Positions 44,797 to 53,900 of a stretch of 64,000 nucleotides of DNA are shown here, piece by piece. The notes under the pieces are model-generated. The model was not told where the DNA came from. It worked only from the letters and a program-made list of their open reading frames with translations, and did no database searches. Location of the stretch: positions 5,466,744 through 5,530,743 of the forward strand of contig NC_019892.1 in assembly GCF_000242455.2 (NCBI RefSeq). The letters run 5' to 3'. Origin of the DNA: Singulisphaera acidiphila DSM 18658. GTDB lineage: Bacteria; Planctomycetota; Planctomycetia; Isosphaerales; Isosphaeraceae. How positions within the stretch are numbered: position 1 is the stretch's first letter; every line of letters starts with the position of its first letter. A program made the translations under genes and the position numbers.

Positions 44797-46566
44797 CTAA
44801 CCTGGATTTCTCACCCTATTCTTTCGGGGTCCGATCGCTCGACGATTTCGACGGCTCGCCCCCGCCACCCGCGGCCTGCGTGGTCTCCCGCTTGCTCATC
44901 ACGTCGGCGTGGACCTGATCGGACCTCTTCACGCCAACGCGAACCTGGTTCCTCAGGCCCCCGCGCCCAGGCGGGGGCGCACCCCGATCCTCACCCCTCC
45001 TCAGGGAGGGGCTTTCCCGCCTCATTTGACTGGGTCTCCTCGTTTCAGCACCTCGGGATCAAGGGCCCCGACCGCGCCAAGTTGGTGTGCACACGCCGAA
45101 ACACTTCCGCATACGGACAACCGCTCGAGAACTTCACCCACACCTTGCGAACCGTCACCCGCACCAACGCCCCGATCTTCAAGAGCTTCAGACGGATCGT
45201 TTGGCACTGCGCCTCGGCCATCGCCGTTCCCGCCAGCCCCAGCCGCCGCAACGCCTCCAGCAACACGTAGGCGATCGAGGAGAAGAACAGCCGGATCTGG
45301 TTGGCACGCATCGTGTGGGCACTGGTCCGATCGGCGAACAGATGGAGTTGCTGCTCCTTGATCCGGTTCTCCATCTCACCGCGACCGCAGTAGTCTTGCT
45401 CGTACAGCGGCGGCGCCGCTCGTTCCTCGACCGTGAGCGACGTGACCACGAACCGCGGGTTGGCCCCCTTGCCCAGATGCTCGGCCTTGGCCACCACCCG
45501 ACGTTCTCGGCTCCAGGTCTTCTGCGTTTGATAACGCAACTCGGCGAAGACCCGGGACGGCTGTTTCGTCGCCTCGAATTGCTGGCGTGCTTGGGCCAAT
45601 TCCGTCGCGATCGCCGCCGTCAGCCGGGTGTTCTTGGCCAGGCCGATCAGGTAATCCACGCCGTTGTCCTCACACCAGCGAAGGATCTCCTCGCGGCAGA
45701 ACCCGCTGTCGGCGCGGATCAGGATCTTCACCTGAGGCCACGCCTGGCGGATCTGCGAGACGATCCGCTTGAGGGACTTCACCGAGCCGGCGCTGGCATC
45801 AATGTCGGAGGGACGCAGCCGGGCACAGAGCAGGTGGTCGCCGCAGAAGATGTAGAGCGGGAGATAGCAGTATCCCTTGTAGTAGCCGTGGAAAAAGCGG
45901 CCAAGTTGGCGGCCATGGACCGTGTCGTCGGTGGCGTCGAGGTCCAAAACGATCCGCTCGGGGGGTCGGCTGTGGGCCTGAAGAAAGAGGGTAACGAAGA
46001 GCCGTTCGACCTCATGGGTCTGACAGGTGATCTTCTTGTAACGGCTCTGTCCGTCGGCCCCGACAGGGGTCAGTTCCAAGCGGTTGAGGGTACTCTTGCC
46101 AGCCAGCGGCTTGCCGCGATCGCGGAGCCGTGGCCGGTCCTGGCCGGTGGGATCGGTCTTGCCGACGACGGTGGCCAGTAACGGATCGCAGCGGAGATCG
46201 TCGTGGTCGTTGAGGTCTTCGTAGCCCAAGGCCAGACCATAGACGCGTTGGGCCAGGAGGTGTTCCAGGGGGTGCTCGACGAGGTCAGGATCGCGATGGT
46301 CGGTAAAGCAGGCAGCGAACTGGCGGATGATCCCGGTGCGGGCTTCGATCTGACGGAGCAGAAGTGCACCGCCGTCGGAAGAGATGGCGCCCCCGTCAAA
46401 ATCGGCGAGCACTTGGCGGTGACCGAGGATGGAAAAGTCGAGGTAAGTCGAGTTACACTCTGTAGCCATCGGGCTGCCTTGGTTCGGTGTCAAAAGTGGT
46501 TGTCGCAATTCCACCTATGACACGCAAGGCAGCCCGATTCAATCCCTGGTGAGAAATCCAGGCTAA
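44797..46566. mobile_element. Complete IS1380-family insertion sequence with target-site duplication
   Basis: Terminal inverted repeats CCTGGATTTCTCACC at 44801-44815 and its complement at 46548-46562 define a 1,762-bp element. Direct CTAA copies at 44797-44800 and 46563-46566 form a 4-base target duplication. One transposase gene fills most of it. A ~230-base stretch after its stop contains a GC-rich hairpin-prone segment (44959-44990). Confidence 0.95.
45045..46469 (-). CDS. IS1380-family transposase
   Basis: A 474-residue DDE transposase. The start at 46469 has AAGG nine bases upstream; an upstream in-frame start at 46514 is possible. ADFDGGAISSDGGALLLRQI is the family N-terminus, IVLDLDATDDTVHGRQ carries the first Asp, VKILIRADSGFCREEILRWC the second, and the ENRIKEQQLHLFADRTSAHT region the Glu. 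The frame is complete and the terminal repeats are intact, so it should be mobile. Confidence 0.95.
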   Translation of the reverse strand: MATECNSTYLDFSILGHRQVLADFDGGAISSDGGALLLRQIEARTGIIRQFAACFTDHRDPDLVEHPLEHLLAQRVYGLALGYEDLNDHDDLRCDPLLATVVGKTDPTGQDRPRLRDRGKPLAGKSTLNRLELTPVGADGQSRYKKITCQTHEVERLFVTLFLQAHSRPPERIVLDLDATDDTVHGRQLGRFFHGYYKGYCYLPLYIFCGDHLLCARLRPSDIDASAGSVKSLKRIVSQIRQAWPQVKILIRADSGFCREEILRWCEDNGVDYLIGLAKNTRLTAAIATELAQARQQFEATKQPSRVFAELRYQTQKTWSRERRVVAKAEHLGKGANPRFVVTSLTVEERAAPPLYEQDYCGRGEMENRIKEQQLHLFADRTSAHTMRANQIRLFFSSIAYVLLEALRRLGLAGTAMAEAQCQTIRLKLLKIGALVRVTVRKVWVKFSSGCPYAEVFRRVHTNLARSGPLIPRC

Positions 46567-46829
46567 AGGAGCCGTTGGAGGAGGACCGGCCGGAGGCTAA
46601 TCACGGTCGAGTAATAAATTGTTGTCTGTTGGATAAGATATTCGGATAGCAATTGATATTCGGGCTGGTCGACCTCTTGTCCCTTGCACGGAACCTCGTT
46701 ACACTTTTCGGATCTCGATCCGAGCGAGACTTCGTCAGTGTCGATTGTTGGTCGCCTCGGTCGGTCCCTTTGCCTTCACGTCGCGTGGGAGAGCCAAGAA
46801 TTAGAGGCCCGATTCAGCATTTGTTTATT

Positions 46830-47048
46830 ATGTTGGCCCGTCACGAAGCGATGTCGTATTGGGAGCGTGCCTCCCTCGATGCACATCGGATTAACGCGGG
46901 GCCGAGGCGTTATATTCAAAGCCACCTTGATCAGGCGCAACGGTGGCGTCGTCGCCCCCTGGCCTGGATCTCCCCGGGGTGGCGGGGTTACTTGGACGTC
47001 ATGATCGATCTGTTCGAGAAAGAGCTGGCCTCCCGCACCCGGGGCTAA
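46830..47048 (+). CDS. Possible small protein
   Basis: A 72-codon frame from an ATG at 46830: MLARHEAMSYWERASLDAHR, then SHLDQAQRWRRRPLAWISPG, then DVMIDLFEKELA. It is rich in Arg and Trp, with a helix-like end, and could be real, but no ribosome site or family supports it. The region lies just past the IS and is AT-richer at its start. Confidence 0.25.
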   Translation: MLARHEAMSYWERASLDAHRINAGPRRYIQSHLDQAQRWRRRPLAWISPGWRGYLDVMIDLFEKELASRTRG

Positions 47049-47356
47049 GGTGATAGCGGTTTACCGACCGACGAGTAGCGTCGGTGGCCGTTTTGTCATC
47101 GAGTTGCCCTTCACCTCTGGGAGCTCTCTATTCCAAGAGAAGGCTCGTACCAAGTACCTGCTCGTGGCGATCTCCGGCGCGGGCTTCGTGATCTCCCCTT
47201 GGAGTGAGCTTTTTTCGGTGAGGTGACGCTCGCCAGACTGCCCGACCCGGAAGCCACGGCGCTCATGGAGATGGTGAGAGAAGGTAAGGGGATTTGTTGG
47301 TGGGAGAGGACGGATTTTTCCTTTCCTATAAGTAAGCGGTGATGCCAACGAAATGG
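47049..47356. other. Intergenic, nothing recognised
   Basis: About 300 bases downstream of the HigA-like gene. Open frames here have no features. No hairpin with T-tail was found. Confidence 0.3.
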
Positions 47357-47704
47357 TCACTCAACGATTTTGGCTTTCGCCTTTCGCTTCACGACCGGCT
47401 TCACCTTCGGTGGTTTGGAGGGCCACTGACCGTCGACCGTGAACAAGGCCTTCAACATCAGGTCCACGGTCACATCAGCCGCCGCTGACTCGATCTTCGC
47501 CACGCGTGGTTGGCTTGACCGGATTGCCTTGGCGAGATCCCTTTGGGTCCACTTTTTCGCCATCCGCGCATCGCGGATGGCCCGGCTCAAGCTAAGTCGG
47601 ATCTCCACCAGTTTCTCTTCGGCATCCGTCAGACCCAGGAACTCAGCCACGGTGGCCACCTTGAACCCGGCGGCCTCCAATGCTTTCAGTTTATGCTTGT
47701 CCAT
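47357..47704 (-). CDS. XRE-family antitoxin (HigA-like)
   Basis: A 115-residue DNA-binding protein. The helix-turn-helix lies at ~45-80: AKKWTQRDLAKAIRSSQPRV, then AKIES. The N-terminal VAEFLGLTDAEEKLVEIRLS is common to HigA antitoxins that follow RelE/HigB-type toxins. The end is very basic (KPPKVKPVVKRKAKAKIVE). Its start overlaps the upstream toxin frame by 14 bases. It would bind both toxin and its own promoter. The toxin gene appears broken. Confidence 0.85.
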   Translation of the reverse strand: MDKHKLKALEAAGFKVATVAEFLGLTDAEEKLVEIRLSLSRAIRDARMAKKWTQRDLAKAIRSSQPRVAKIESAAADVTVDLMLKALFTVDGQWPSKPPKVKPVVKRKAKAKIVE

Positions 47705-47967
47705 CGCAATTTCCTTTCTTCGCTTGCTTCATCGCCTCGTCATATCGTGCCAGTCTCGCCTTGCAATTGTCGATGACGGCTTTCGGTGCCTGCCTTGTGG
47801 TCTTGCTGAAAACCTCGACTATAACGATCGCTTTCTGGTCGATGCGATAGATGATCCGCCAGGTCCGGTTTTCGTACACGATCCGCAGTTCGTGGCATCG
47901 GGCGGGAGTGTGGTAATCCGATCCTCTCGTGTGTCTGGAGCCGGCGGAGGAGCAACCCGGCCTCCAT
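47691..47967 (-). pseudogene. RelE/HigB-type toxin gene with internal frameshift
   Basis: Two halves in different frames. The 5' part (from 47967) reads MEAGLLLRRLQTHERIGLPH then SRPM; the 3' part reads RCHELRIVYENRTWRIIYRI then VIVEVFSKTTRQAPKAVIDN. Together they match the usual toxin order (LLRxLQ..GxPxSRPMP..CHELR..WRIxYRID..VIxEVF.KTTR). Around 47896-47900 a short piece of the loop is missing, shifting the frame. The 3' half alone (from GTG 47879) would lack the N-terminal helices. It is followed by the antitoxin gene. Its 5' end may extend further upstream. Confidence 0.65.
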
Positions 47968-48580
47968 CCTCTGCCTCTTTTGAAAGGGGAGGCGTTTTCA
48001 GTTCGCCCTTCAGCCGAATTAGAAGTTTGGGTTGCTCCCCTTCATTGCTCATGCAAGATCTGTATATCAGATCCGATATCGGGCCAATAGAGCTGAGCGT
48101 GGCCTCGGAACGTGTCGAGGCCCTTTTACCTGGAGCCATCCGGAACACGTGCTGACGTATCGCCTGGAGGAATTACGTGAACGGGCTCGCAAACGGAAGT
48201 GAACTCAGGGTGGTCCGAAGCGCGGAGTGCTGGGGGGCAGGATTGCGACCCCCCCCGAGGGGCTCGAGCGATTACGTCCCCTCTGACGTTTGGTAGAGAT
48301 TCCCGCTTGCTTTTCATCGGCGGACGGAGGAGGGTGGAATGTGTCTTCGACGTCGCCTTGATATGCCGTAAGGTTTCGCTTGCGGTCATGCAGGATTATC
48401 GGAGAAGACTCTTCAGGCGATCGATGAAATCGTTGAAGAAGGCTGTCCGTTGAAGGGGTATGGCATCAGGGAGGGCTGTTGTTTGGCCGCTCTCTTGACT
48501 GGTTCCTCTCATGGCCGTGGTATTCTCCAAGGTCGATTCTCGTATGTGGAAACCGTCACCTTGACGAGGAGCCGGGTACA
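47968..48580. other. Intergenic, no gene supported
   Basis: About 610 bases. Short open frames on both strands look random. The segment 48340-48470 reads like AT-balanced spacer before the epimerase gene. No RNA gene found. Confidence 0.35.
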
Positions 48581-49717
48581 ATGGACCGACGGACGGAGTT
48601 GGTTGAGGCGAGCGAGCCTGCTGTCCCGGACCAGGCGGTAACGGCGTCGAGTTCGAGGGAGAAGCGGACCGTTCTTGTGACGGGGGCCGGCGGGTTTGTC
48701 GGGGGGCATGTCGCCCGGAAGTTGGCGGCGGCGGGTTATCGGGTTCGCGGCCTGGTCAGGCGGAAGCCGCGGGTGGATCCCGAGGATCCTTCGGTCGACT
48801 GGATCTTCGGCGATCTGTGCGACCCTGAAGTTCGCACGCGGGCCGTCGAGGGGGCCTGGGGGGTTGCCCATTGCGGAGGTTGGGTCAACCTGGCTTCGGA
48901 CCCCGATGGCGAGGCTCGGGCCGTTAATGTGGAGGCCACGCGTGGGCTCTTGGCGGCTTGTGCGGCGGCGGGGGTTGAGCGGTTTGTCTATACGTCGACC
49001 CTCCATACGCTTGCTGCCGGGAGTGCGGAGTGCCCGGCCGACGAGGAGACGCCTTGGAACCTCGAGCGGGTCCGTTCGCCTTATTTGGAGTCGAAACGCG
49101 AGGCTGAGCGGGATGTTCTGGCCGGGCAGGGGGGGCGACTTTCGACCCTTGTGCTCTGCCCGGGGATGGTGATCGGCCCGAGGGATGCGAGGCCGACCTC
49201 GACAAAGGTCCTGTTCGAAATGGCCAAGACCCCGGTGGCCTTTCTGCCAGCCGGAGGAATTCCGGTGATCGACGCCCATGTACTCGCCTTGGCTCACCAA
49301 CGCGCTTTGGAATCGCTCGAGTCGGGGCGTCGGTTTGCACTGGTCGGGCCTTATATGAGCTATCGCGAGCAGGCGGAACTCGTCGCGGAACTGACGGGCC
49401 GCCCCCGCTGGTGCGTCCCGATCGCCGATGGTTGGGAACGGCCGCTCTCGGGCATCGCCGGCTGTGTCGATCGACTGGTGCGGGGTCGAGGCGTCACCCT
49501 CTCTGCCGCCGCCGTGGCCGGGGGCTTTCTCCGGCTCCACGTCAAGGGTGATCGTGCCGACGCTGCGTTCGGTCTGCGTCATCCGCCACCGATCCAGTCG
49601 ATCTATCAGGCTCTCGCCGACTTTCAGCGGACGGGTCGGGCCCCCTGGCTCAAGTTCAGGAAGGGGGTCGAGAGCCAGGCTCTCGATCTCGGAGCGGCCG
49701 ACGTCGTTGCGAGGTAA
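48581..49717 (+). CDS. NAD-dependent epimerase/dehydratase (extended SDR, 3-beta-HSD-like)
   Basis: A 378-residue extended SDR. After a ~28-residue polar N-terminus, TVLVTGAGGFVGGHVARKLA binds NAD. AAAGVERFVYTSTLHTLAAG holds the Ser/Thr, and YLESKREAE the catalytic Tyr/Lys. LVLCPGMVIGPRDARPTSTK is typical of the dihydroflavonol-reductase/3-beta-HSD-like branch. The C-terminus includes IQSIYQALADFQRTGRAPWL. The start is placed at 48581, after GAGGAGCCGGG. It stands alone between the toxin-antitoxin remnant and a convergent gene. Substrate unknown. Confidence 0.87.
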   Translation: MDRRTELVEASEPAVPDQAVTASSSREKRTVLVTGAGGFVGGHVARKLAAAGYRVRGLVRRKPRVDPEDPSVDWIFGDLCDPEVRTRAVEGAWGVAHCGGWVNLASDPDGEARAVNVEATRGLLAACAAAGVERFVYTSTLHTLAAGSAECPADEETPWNLERVRSPYLESKREAERDVLAGQGGRLSTLVLCPGMVIGPRDARPTSTKVLFEMAKTPVAFLPAGGIPVIDAHVLALAHQRALESLESGRRFALVGPYMSYREQAELVAELTGRPRWCVPIADGWERPLSGIAGCVDRLVRGRGVTLSAAAVAGGFLRLHVKGDRADAAFGLRHPPPIQSIYQALADFQRTGRAPWLKFRKGVESQALDLGAADVVAR

Positions 49718-49763
49718 GACGGGTCGCTCGCTTGGCCTACCGGGAGAGGCCGGTTTCCCGGAT

Positions 49764-50705
49764 TCAGCGTCCGCTTCGCTGGTCACGGAAGCGGGCGTGG
49801 CACTCCGAACAGCGCCGACGCAGTTGAGTCAGAGCGGCCGCGGCCTCTTGCGTATTGGCGGGGGTTGCGGTCGTCTGGACGCGTTGGATCGCCGCTTCCA
49901 GGAGGGCGGCGTCTTGATTGGCGTCTGACATTAACCGGGTGAACTCCTTCCCCCTTGCTTTGGTTTCGTCGTGCCTTGCTGCTTCGCGGAAGTGCTCGGC
50001 CAGGAGGGTGGCCTCGTGGGCTTGGTCCGGTTCAGGCCGGCCGGGCGGGGAGCGAAACCCTGACTTTTGGGCCGCCGTGAGCCGGTCCCAGGACGCGTCG
50101 ATTTGCACCATTGCCTCGACGAGGCCAGGCACCTCGGCCTGCTCGGGCAGGGGGGCACGGCCGACTTGCTTGAGTTCCAGGGATGAAGGCATGATGAATT
50201 GATTCGTCGTGGCGTATAATCCCTTGTACTTCGGGTCTGTGCCCGCCTGCTCAAGCCAGGCTTGGGCCTGTCCTTGGTCCCAAGCCTCGGTTGCCATGGC
50301 GCAGACGGCTGCGGCGGTGGGGCCTCTGTGCTTGCCGTGGTGGCAGTGGATGAACAGCGGGCCGGGCAGGCTCCGGGCTGCCTGGACCAGGCGCACGACC
50401 TGTTCTCGGGTCATTCCGTCGTAGCCGACCGGCAGGTGGACGTATCGTAGGCCGAGTCGTCGAGCTTGCTCGACGTCGGGCCGGGCACCGTCCACGCTGA
50501 GGATCGTCTTGACGCCGAGCCGCTTCAACGTTTCGAACCCCGGCTGACCCTCAGGCTGAGCGCCGCTGTAAAGGCCGGGGCCGAGCCGAAAGAGATTCTC
50601 GATTCCAGGTCCATCGACTCGTTGCGCGAGGGGAGGGCTAGCGGCCCCAGGTCCGACGAGGAGGATCGCCAGCAGAGCGTAGCCGCAACCTTTTCCACGG
50701 GTCAT
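49764..50705 (-). CDS. Secreted dual-specificity phosphatase-like domain fused to cytochrome c'-like domain
   Basis: A 313-residue protein. A signal peptide (YALLAILLVGPGAASPPLA) sends it outside. Residues ~35-165 form a dual-specificity/tyrosine phosphatase-like domain: FRLGPGLYSGAQPEGQPGFE, LGVKTILSVDGARPD, and the active-site loop PLFIHCHHGKHRGPTAAAVC with HCx5R. Residues ~190-313 are helical and end with LRRRCSECHARFRDQ, a CxxCH haem site near the C-terminus, as in cytochrome c'. Haem is attached outside the membrane, consistent with the signal. The fusion of these two domains is unusual. Function: unknown; possible redox-linked phosphatase. Confidence 0.85.
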   Translation of the reverse strand: MTRGKGCGYALLAILLVGPGAASPPLAQRVDGPGIENLFRLGPGLYSGAQPEGQPGFETLKRLGVKTILSVDGARPDVEQARRLGLRYVHLPVGYDGMTREQVVRLVQAARSLPGPLFIHCHHGKHRGPTAAAVCAMATEAWDQGQAQAWLEQAGTDPKYKGLYATTNQFIMPSSLELKQVGRAPLPEQAEVPGLVEAMVQIDASWDRLTAAQKSGFRSPPGRPEPDQAHEATLLAEHFREAARHDETKARGKEFTRLMSDANQDAALLEAAIQRVQTTATPANTQEAAAALTQLRRRCSECHARFRDQRSGR

Positions 50706-50972
50706 CCTGCCGTTTCCCTCTTATTTGTGTCACGCTTGCGTGCAATGGCATCATCACTCTTGCAGAGAATAGGCCCGTTCGTTCTGCCATTCAAGAGCGA
50801 GAGGAAGCGGCTCGGACTTGCTTGCGTCAGCCCCGGGAGATTCTGGGCGTGGCATTCAGAAGCGAGCCAACATCCGCGCGGATGGATTGGGTGAAAGCTT
50901 GATACAATAGATCGCGTCGAGAAAGAAGGGATCCAGCGACTGCAACCGATCAAGAGCCGTGGGTTTGGTACG

Positions 50973-53900
50973 GTGAGTCGCCGGAGGACATTCGCGAGCG
51001 GGCCTCAAGACAGTCTTGTGGAAAGAATGACCCCGATGCTCAGAATTCCGGAATCCACCGTTCTGCGATACGGCGCCGCCGTCGTGGGAGCGGTCATCGC
51101 CACGGCGTTACGGTTCGCCCTTGGCCCGCTCGTCGGAGATCGCTATCCCTTTACCATCTACTTCGCCCTCGTCGCTTTCGCCGCCTGGTATGGTGGGTTC
51201 GGACCCTCGATCCTGGCGCTCTGCCTGGGCGGATTCGCGGGCACGGTCCTCTTTTTGCCGTCGGGGGGCCTGGATATCGGCGGGGTCGAGGTCCGCGTGG
51301 GAACGCTCGTCTTTGCCCTGGTCGGGCTGACGATCGCCCTGATGGGCGGGGCCATGCGATCGGCGCGGCAGAAGGCCGAGGAGAGCGCTCGCGAGGCGCT
51401 CCATCATTTGCACGCGGAGCACGAGCTTCGCGAACGGCTGGACATCACGCTCCAGAGCATCGGGGATGCCGTGCTCGCCACCGATGCGGGGGGGCGGGTC
51501 GTCTCGATGAACCGGGTCGCCGAGGACCTGACCGGCTGGACCAGCGCCGAGGCGTTGGGAAGGCCGCTCGAGGAGGTCTTTCGCATCGTCGACGAGGAGA
51601 CGGGGGAGCCGGTCGAGTCGCCGGTCGCCAACGCGCTTCGAACCGGGGGGATCGTCGGCCTGACGAACTCCACGGCCTTGATCTCGAGGAATGGCACCAT
51701 CCGGCCGATCGACGATAGCGCCGCGCCGATTCGAGATGAGGAGGGGGCGATTCAGGGGGCCGTCCTCGTCTTCCGTGATGATACCGAGCAGCGAGTGGCC
51801 GCGCGGGCGTTGCGGGAGAGTGAGGCCCGCAAGGCGGCGATCCTCGAGGCGGCGATCGACTGCATCATCACGATGGACCAGGAAGGGAAGGTCGTCGAGT
51901 TCAACCCGGCCGCCGAGGAAACGTTCGGGTATTGCCGGGCCGACGCCTTGGGCCGGGAACTGTGCGACTTGATCGTCCCGCCGTCCTTGCGCGAGGCACA
52001 CCGCCGGGGGCTGGCCCACTACCGGGCCACGGGCGAAGCCCCGATACTTGGCAAGCGGATCGAGGTCGCGGCCATGCGGGCCGACGGCACCGAGTTCCCC
52101 GTCGAACTGGCCGTGACCCGGATCGCGACGACGGGGTCCGCCCTGTTCACGGCCTACTTGCGCGACATCACCGAGCGGAAGCAGGCCGAGGCAGCGCGGG
52201 CGGAGCGGAGCCGGCTTGCGGAGTTTGGCCGGGAAATCGGGCTGGTCATCACGGAGAGTGCCACGCACGGGGAAATGCTCGACCGTTGCGTCGAGGCGAC
52301 CGTGCGCCACCTTGACGGAGCGTTCGCGCGGATCTGGACGGCCGACGAGGCGGGGACGCTGCTGGAGCTTCGCGCCAGCGCCGGGATTTACACGCATCTG
52401 GATGGGGCGCACGCCCGGATACCCGTCGGCCGGTTCAAGATCGGTACGATCGCCCGGGAGCGGCGGCCCCACCTGACCAACGCGGTGCTCGGGGATCCTC
52501 ATGTGCCCAACCAGGATTGGGTCAAGCGCGAGGGGATGGTCGCCTTCGCGGGGTTTCCGCTGGTTGTGGGAGAACGGCTGGTTGGCGTCTGGGCGATGTT
52601 TGCCCGCCACGCTCTCTCCGACGAGGTCTTCGAGGCGATGGCGGCGGTGGCGAACGGGATTGCCGTGGGCCTCGATCGAAAGCGGGCCATGGAAGCCGTG
52701 GTCCGGAGCGAGGGGTGGCTGGCCACGACCCTGGCGAGTATCGGTGACGCCGTCATCGCCACCGACGGCCACGGGCAGGTCCGGTTCATGAACCCGATCG
52801 CCGAGCAGTTGACCGGCTGGACTCAGGGCGAAGCGTCGGGCCGGCCCATGGAAGAGGTGTTCCGGATCCTCAACGAGCAGACCCGCATGCCGGCCGAGCA
52901 CCCGGTCGCCCGGGTGATCCGCGAAGGGGTGATCGTCGGGCTGGCCAACCACACCGTCCTGATCGCCAGGGAGGGGGCCGAGACCCCCATTGAGGATAGC
53001 GCAGCGCCGATCCGGGACGATCAAGGGGCGGTTGTCGGCGTCGTGATGGTTTTCCGGAACGTCGCGGAGCAGAGACGGTCCGAACTGCTGTTGACCGACC
53101 AGCGGAAAATCTTCGAGCAAATGGCCCGAGGCGCACCGCTCGGAGACGTGCTGGAAGCGTTGTGCGAGGCCGTCGAGCGGCAATCGGCCGGTTGCGTTGC
53201 CACCGTGCTGCTGGCCGACGACGAGGGGCGTTGCCTGCACCACGCCGCCGGCCGCCGCTGCCCGGTCGGTTATGCGAGCGCCATCGATCCGGTCCTGGTC
53301 GGCCCCGCCAATGGCTCCTGCGGGACGGCCGTGTATCGGGGCGAGCAGGTGATCGTCGCCGACATTGCCAACGACCCTCTCTGGGTTGACTACCAGGACC
53401 TTGCCCTCGACTACGGGTTTCGCGCCTGTTGGTCCACCCCGATCCCGTCCTCCGAGGGCAACGTGCTCGGCACCTTCGCTCTCTATTTCCCTGCAACCCA
53501 GCGCCCCACTCCTTACGACCAGGAGATGGTGGAACTTCTGGCCCGAACCGCGGGCGTCGCCATTGAACGGCAGCGGGCCGACGATCGGCTTCGACATAGC
53601 GAGGATCGCTACCGAACCTTGATCGAAGTGTCGCCGCAAGTCGTCTGGTATGCCGAGGCAGACGGCTCTCTGACCTACTGCAACACCTGGTTCCTCGAAC
53701 TGACCGGCCTGTCGAAAGCGGCCTCCCAGGGGAGCGGCTGGATGCAGGCGATCCACCCCGACCATCGCGACCGGGTGCGCGAGGTCTGGCGCACCGCCGC
53801 CGCCCGGAGCGCGAATTACGAGGTGGAGATCCCCTTCCGCCGGGCTGCGGACGGGACCTACCGCTGGCACGTTGCCAAGGGGGTGCCGGTCAAGGATCAG

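Noticed and set aside
48126..48389. 87-codon minus-strand frame between the HigBA-like module and the epimerase
   Set aside because: Composition is random-looking and no start signal is present.
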